A stretch of DNA of 64,000 nucleotides, from the NCBI RefSeq assembly GCF_902806685.2, contig NC_048560.1:412492-476491 (forward strand). Reading direction: 5' to 3'. A model generated the notes under the pieces. The model saw only the letters and a list, made by a program, of their open reading frames with translations. It ran no database searches and was not told where the DNA came from. Origin of the DNA: Maniola hyperantus. Lineage: Eukaryota; Arthropoda; Insecta; Lepidoptera; Nymphalidae. Positions 59,536 to 64,000 of the stretch are shown here, piece by piece (the first letter of the stretch is position 1; each line of letters starts with the position of its first letter). The position numbers and the translations under genes are program-made.

Positions 59536-59690
59536 GGAGCGTGTCTGTCTGTCTGCTAGCATTTTACAGCCGTTAAACCATTTTTTACGAAATTAGGTAG
59601 GTACATACTACAGATAGCTTGCATCCCGGGAACGGACATAGGCTTTTGTCCCGTAAAATCAAAAGTATTTTTAAAACATTATACATAAAT
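59536..59690 (+). mobile_element. Hel-A fragment
   Basis: GCGTGTCTGTCTGTCTGCTA, AGCTTGCATCCCGGGAACGG; both ends missing. Confidence 0.6.
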
Positions 59691-60179
59691 CTATGGGGGG
59701 AAGTCTAGATTCTAGTGCATAATAAATAAATTATTACACATCGAAAGTGTTTCAAGATTCATGCAAGTCATATCGGTCACAGATTACGTAATACTTATTC
59801 AACAAAAAACGCGTCTAAATAGGCACTGTACATTTTTTAATGACTTGCGAAAACTTTTCAGTACGACAGTATAACACGCGTTAATTTATTTTATTGTTAC
59901 TTCCTATATTTTCTTAAGTATAAAATATACCTACCTGTACCTACTTGCTTACTTTCTATTCTATTCTATAAATACTTTAGATGACCTTTTACAATATTTA
60001 AATACTTATCTAATGGTTGAGAAGGCAAAGATGCAAGCGGAATTCAAGATTTATCATCAATTATTTTGATTAATTCATGCGTAATTTATGCCAATCGGCC
60101 GCCGACCTCCTTTTTCGTGGATTTTATTAAAAAATATTATTTTAATAAAATCTAATAAAAAAATGTCTGTCTTCTATTC
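59691..60179. other. Intergenic, nothing recognised
   Basis: AT-rich, no repeat recognised. Confidence 0.5.
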
Positions 60180-60645
60180 GGAGGGAATGGGGTTCGATTC
60201 CTGGCACATGCCTATTTACACCGAACTTTTCAAAATTAGGTGTGCGTGTTTAAGCGATTAAATATTATTTAGTAGATGATGCCCGCGACTTCGTCCGCGT
60301 GGATTTAGGTTTTAAAAAATCCAATGGGAACCCTTTGATTTTCCGGGATGAGATTCCGGGAAGCCTATATGTCAAGGCCTCGGGATGCAAGCTATCGCTG
60401 TACCAAATTTCGTCAAAATCGGACGTCAAAGACAGACAGACACACTTTCGGATTTATAATACTAGTATGGATTTTAACGGCGAAAGAAAACATTTTGAGG
60501 GAACTTGCAGACCTGAAAGTTCTGCATAATGTGTGTCAAATCTGCTAATCTGCACTTGGCCAGGTGTGGACGATGGCTCTCATTCTGAGAGGAGACCCAT
60601 TCTCAGTAGTGGGTCGACGATGAATTAGTGATGATGATGCTGATG
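60180..60645 (+). repeat. SINE3 interrupted by an antisense Hel-A
   Basis: SINE3 head GGGGTTCGATTCCTGGCACA and body to 60272; Hel-A 60274-60470 (GATGCCCGCGACTTCGTCCG to ACTTTCGGATTTATAATACT); then TTTTAACGGCGAAAGAAAAC to GATGATGATTTAG. Removing the Helitron restores a continuous SINE3. Confidence 0.75.
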
Positions 60646-60805
60646 ATGATTTAGTGTGATTAATATTACCTTTCCCCTCCAGCTAAGTTTAAATGTAAGA
60701 AGTGGTTTCAATAGCATTTATTCATCCAGTAGGACCTAATTTCAATTTACCGACTAAACAGGCTTAATGATATTAATATTTTTTATTTCCTTCTTTCCAG
60801 ATAAA

Positions 60806-63145
60806 ATGGCGAAACCAGCACGCATCAATGCTATACACATCATACTACTTATCACAATACATATCACGTCATCAGCAAAACCAAACCCCAGACCCGTGTT
60901 CGAGAGCATCAACGAACAAGCCAGGATAGATGACACCATAAGATTATCAAGTAGCCCAGGTTTACTGCCCTATGGTAACCCTCTAGCTGGCAATTCAAAA
61001 CAAAACGCAAGAATACACATAAACAACCAACAAGCAATGTTTAATGCGGAAAGAATGAGACAACACAAAGCCCAGTTACAGAGATGGGCGAAAGAACCCC
61101 GTATTATAGACAGTTACATGAAAGCGTACCATGATTCACAAGAAAATCATCAACTAGCTATAGAACAGCAACAATCATCTTTGCATGATAACCCTGTTAC
61201 CAACCCAACTCCAACAAGGACACAAACCCGGCCAATAAGACAAAGGATAGTACAAAATAAAAGAGTCATACCAAATCCAGAAATCCCATCAAGAACAGCA
61301 CAAAATGAACCTTTACCACCTATAAATAGAGTCCAAAAACAAAGGCAAGAACTTCCCAGAAGGGGAGAGGTGAGATTCTTACAAGGATTAGAACCAACTA
61401 AAATCACCAAAGCTGATGCAGTTATCAAAGATGTTAGAAACAGAAACCATAGATCCTACGGTTCGGGGGATTATCACCAGAATTTGGAACCGAAAAAATA
61501 TAAAACCGTCTACGTATCACCAAATCCTAGTTACGAGCAGGGGGTCGCAATAAAACCTAATGGCAATGCAGGCTTTAACCAAGTTCAAGTGAATGAACTT
61601 ACTAATTTACACACTGCAGCAATTCCTAGTGATATAAAATATTCCTTCCCAAATAATGTCAATACTTTACAAACAGTTCAAGATATACAAGCTCTCAATT
61701 CGTTATTAAACAAGAATCCCACTGAACAACTAACTGAGTTTAATGCTCTATTAAACAATGACAAAAATCCTGAAGACATTACCAAAGGAGTACCTGTAGA
61801 CTTTTATTTCTACCTCAAAGATCCAACACAACAAAATTATGATAACAATTTAAAGTATACACAATTACCACACACATATGCAAGTGCGTATGGACCGGAA
61901 TCTAATGTTAAAGATTATACACCAATTACAGAAGAAGTAGATGATATAGAGGATCCGAACAAAGCAATTAAACCGTTTAATCTCCAACCTATACAACCAA
62001 CTGTATTACCAGATCAAACCACAACAACGAAAAGTAATAATTACTACAAAGTTGAAGTAGCAAGCCAAACAATAAGCGGAGGACCAAAGCATATTAAAGA
62101 AGAGTACTTTGTCAAGCAAGAAAATGATCCACATTATGAATCATTAACATACGGATATCAACCTATTTACAAACCAACGGCTGATGACAGCAAAAGTGAA
62201 ATGTATTCACACCATAACGCAGAACCAACTGGAGTACAACATTTACTAGAAGATGGTACAGAAACCTCAGCATTCGGAGACGATAATGTAAGTATTAATA
62301 AGGGTCTTTCAAACAAGAATGCGGAAGCTAACAAAGCTTTAACTGACGGGTTTGTAAGTGTAGGTGAAACATATAAAAAATCTAATCGAACTAAACGCTC
62401 GAAGTTAGAAACCGATCCATTTCTTTTAGAGGATGAAAAAACGAGTACCCAAGCGACGATTAGCTCAAACAACACCGACACTCCAACATCCGAAGCCCTT
62501 ATAAGATTAAATCCGCTAAACAAGAAACGTGTAAGCGATTTCAACGTTTTTGTAGCTCCCAACTTTCCTATCGGTGAGGCGACCGACTACACAGATGATT
62601 ACGATTACCCACAGATTAAAAAACGACCAAACAACAAATTCGAATCGTTTTACGAAGACGATGACTATAGTTACGACGAGTTCAGTTCCCCTGATTATGA
62701 TTTTCAAAACTACCCTCCTTCTTCGAGCTATCAGTTAGAATCTAAAGGGAGCTTTTCGAAAAAAGTTCGTCATTATCGACGTCCGAATTTTTCTAACCCA
62801 CCCCAATTGTATGGATCACCCCCTGCGACATCTTATGGTGTACCTATCCTTGGTACCCCAGCAACTATTTTTTCATCCCCCCAACCTAAATTCGAATTAC
62901 CGACACCTATAAATATATTGGGAAATTTTCCAAACATAATAGAACCTGTCTACATGTTAACTCAATCCCAATTAAAGAAGCTAATCGGTCACCATAACTT
63001 AAATATTGAACATTTAGATGTGTACCAGCTTTCGAAAGAAAATAGAGGGAAAAAGACCCCACATTTTCCGAGGAAATATAGAAAAAGGAATCCCTTTAGG
63101 CACGTGAGAAATAACTTGAATAAAATACATAAGTTTCATGGTTGA
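60806..63145 (+). CDS. Secreted low-complexity protein, unknown function
   Basis: A 779-residue protein that I do not recognise. The start is set by the splice acceptor TTCTTTCCAG at 60791-60800, five bases before the ATG; an earlier in-frame ATG lies in the intron, so a non-coding or short 5' exon is expected upstream. The signal peptide MAKPARINAIHIILLITIHI ends at about SSA (24). The rest is rich in Asn, Gln, Pro, Ser and Thr, with few hydrophobic stretches and essentially no cysteine. RTKR near residue 528 is a possible furin site. Near 595-640 is an acidic Tyr/Asp-rich zone (DYTDDYDYP, DDDYSYDEFSSPDYD), followed by Pro/Tyr-rich LYGSPPATSYGVP and a strongly basic C-terminus (RKYRKRNPFRHVRNNLNKIH). 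Composition suggests a cuticle or extracellular-matrix protein. No evident link with the OBP-like family. Confidence 0.75.
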   Translation: MAKPARINAIHIILLITIHITSSAKPNPRPVFESINEQARIDDTIRLSSSPGLLPYGNPLAGNSKQNARIHINNQQAMFNAERMRQHKAQLQRWAKEPRIIDSYMKAYHDSQENHQLAIEQQQSSLHDNPVTNPTPTRTQTRPIRQRIVQNKRVIPNPEIPSRTAQNEPLPPINRVQKQRQELPRRGEVRFLQGLEPTKITKADAVIKDVRNRNHRSYGSGDYHQNLEPKKYKTVYVSPNPSYEQGVAIKPNGNAGFNQVQVNELTNLHTAAIPSDIKYSFPNNVNTLQTVQDIQALNSLLNKNPTEQLTEFNALLNNDKNPEDITKGVPVDFYFYLKDPTQQNYDNNLKYTQLPHTYASAYGPESNVKDYTPITEEVDDIEDPNKAIKPFNLQPIQPTVLPDQTTTTKSNNYYKVEVASQTISGGPKHIKEEYFVKQENDPHYESLTYGYQPIYKPTADDSKSEMYSHHNAEPTGVQHLLEDGTETSAFGDDNVSINKGLSNKNAEANKALTDGFVSVGETYKKSNRTKRSKLETDPFLLEDEKTSTQATISSNNTDTPTSEALIRLNPLNKKRVSDFNVFVAPNFPIGEATDYTDDYDYPQIKKRPNNKFESFYEDDDYSYDEFSSPDYDFQNYPPSSSYQLESKGSFSKKVRHYRRPNFSNPPQLYGSPPATSYGVPILGTPATIFSSPQPKFELPTPINILGNFPNIIEPVYMLTQSQLKKLIGHHNLNIEHLDVYQLSKENRGKKTPHFPRKYRKRNPFRHVRNNLNKIHKFHG

Positions 63146-63779
63146 ATTGATAAACTTTTTTCTAGTTTTTAGTTTATTTTAAAATTTAAGTAACTTCAAT
63201 AATTTTGATTAAGTAGGTACCTACTGTAAAAAGAGTGTTCACGTTTGTACAGTGTTAATTAATTTATTATAATTTATTGGGTAGTTTAAGTTTTATCTAA
63301 GTTATTTATGCAATTGTTTACACAATATTTGTTTATTAAAACATTATACAAAAGAAGCACTTACTTAAAACTGTTAAGTATTTTAATATACGTAGCGGGT
63401 AGGTATTTATATAAGTGTAAGAAATTAACTAAAACACGGATTTTTATAGTTAAAGTCTGTTTTATTTCTGTCTTTTGGTATAAATTCTAAAATTCCAAGA
63501 ATCCTTTTACATCTATAGAATATAGAGTCCGCCTCAAAACAAAGAAAAATAAAATTAAAAAAACGTAAATAACTTATTGGTAAAACTCTTTACTTATTGG
63601 CATTGGCAAAAGTATGTTTCTAAATTAGACTCGGCTGGGTTTGTGTGGTGTGGCTTCTTCGCAAACCAGAGCGCTTCTGGAACTTATAAGTTATTTTACT
63701 TACTAAAAGAATAAGACATCTCATAATAATCGCCACAGCAATAATAGGAAAAAGATTTTGTAGTTAAGTTCATAAGAAT
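63146..63779. other. 3' flank, nothing recognised
   Basis: AT-rich DNA after the secreted-protein gene. A short open frame at 63308-63490 has no supporting features. Confidence 0.5.
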
Positions 63780-63997
63780 CTAAATATTTAAATGGAAAAG
63801 GTGACTGACTGACTGACTGACTGATCTATCAACGCACAGATTAAACTACTTGACGGGTCGGGCTGAAATTTGTATGCAGATAGCTATTATGACGTAGTAG
63901 GCATACGCTAAGAAAGGATTTTTGAAAATTCAACTCCTAAGAGGAGAGGAAATTTGAGTAGTCCACGCAGACGAAGTCGCGAGCATAAGCTAGTCTA
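63780..63997 (+). mobile_element. Hel-B element
   Basis: AATCTAAATATTTAAATGGA, GACTGACTGACTGACTGATC, ending CACGCAGACGAAGTCGCGAG...CTAGT at the window end. Confidence 0.75.
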
Positions 63998-64000
63998 GAA

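Noticed and set aside
61150..62707. Open frames opposite the secreted-protein gene
   Set aside because: Antisense shadows of a low-complexity coding region.

Overview
This window looks like nuclear DNA from a moth or butterfly (Lepidoptera). It is AT-rich and eukaryotic, with spliced genes and AATAAA poly(A) signals. It is crowded with interspersed repeats of lepidopteran type: Helitron-like elements ending in CTAG, several tRNA-headed SINE families, MITEs with terminal inverted repeats, and LINE debris. The main gene family resembles the secreted ommochrome-binding protein (OBP) known from moth haemolymph. Identification is by reading the sequence only; no database search was run.

Genes. 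About 3.8-41.2 kb holds ten OBP-like genes: seven on the + strand in tandem (copies 1-7; coding starts 3838, 10801, 13532, 17473, 21610, 24874, 29682), one on the - strand (copy 8, 32427 down to 31426), then a compact copy 9 (36812-37636) and a three-exon copy 10 (39489-41198). Nine of the ten have the whole protein in one coding exon behind a 3' splice site, which lies exactly 8 nt before the ATG in copies 1-7 and 9. For copies 1-6 I can also see a matching upstream promoter, made of a TATA-like box, the 11-mer CAGCATCTTTG (copies 1, 2, 5, 6) and a YATTCC initiator, followed by a tiny non-coding exon of 21-33 nt ending in GTRAGT. Copies 3 and 5 have shortened C-termini. Copies 1-7 have lost the cysteines that copies 8-10 keep. 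Relatedness falls into three interleaved types (A: 1, 2; B: 3, 5, 6; C: 4, 7), and shared flanks suggest block duplication of a B-C pair.

Other genes. A tRNA-Pro(AGG) gene lies on the - strand at 41618-41689. A secreted, low-complexity protein of 779 aa (60806-63145) is unrecognised. An apparently intact 5.3-kb R1-like LINE (46605-51929) carries a zinc-knuckle ORF1 and an endonuclease/reverse-transcriptase ORF2. It sits in a SINE, flanked by a duplicated GTTAGCC, and ends in a poly(A) tail.

Repeats. Two main Helitron-like families (called Hel-A and Hel-B here) have unrelated bodies but share a 3' hairpin and CTAG end. Copies lie in the 3' UTRs of genes 1 and 4, at the stop codon of gene 8, and in introns of genes 2 and 10. 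Three tRNA-derived SINE families (SINE1-3), a GATG-tailed repeat, and a 'GGTTCCGT' repeat recur. A retroelement C-terminal domain with a CxC...H...C and RPDG...WD signature is scattered in at least nine places and abuts the splice acceptor of gene 7. The rest of the intergenic DNA shows nothing I can name.
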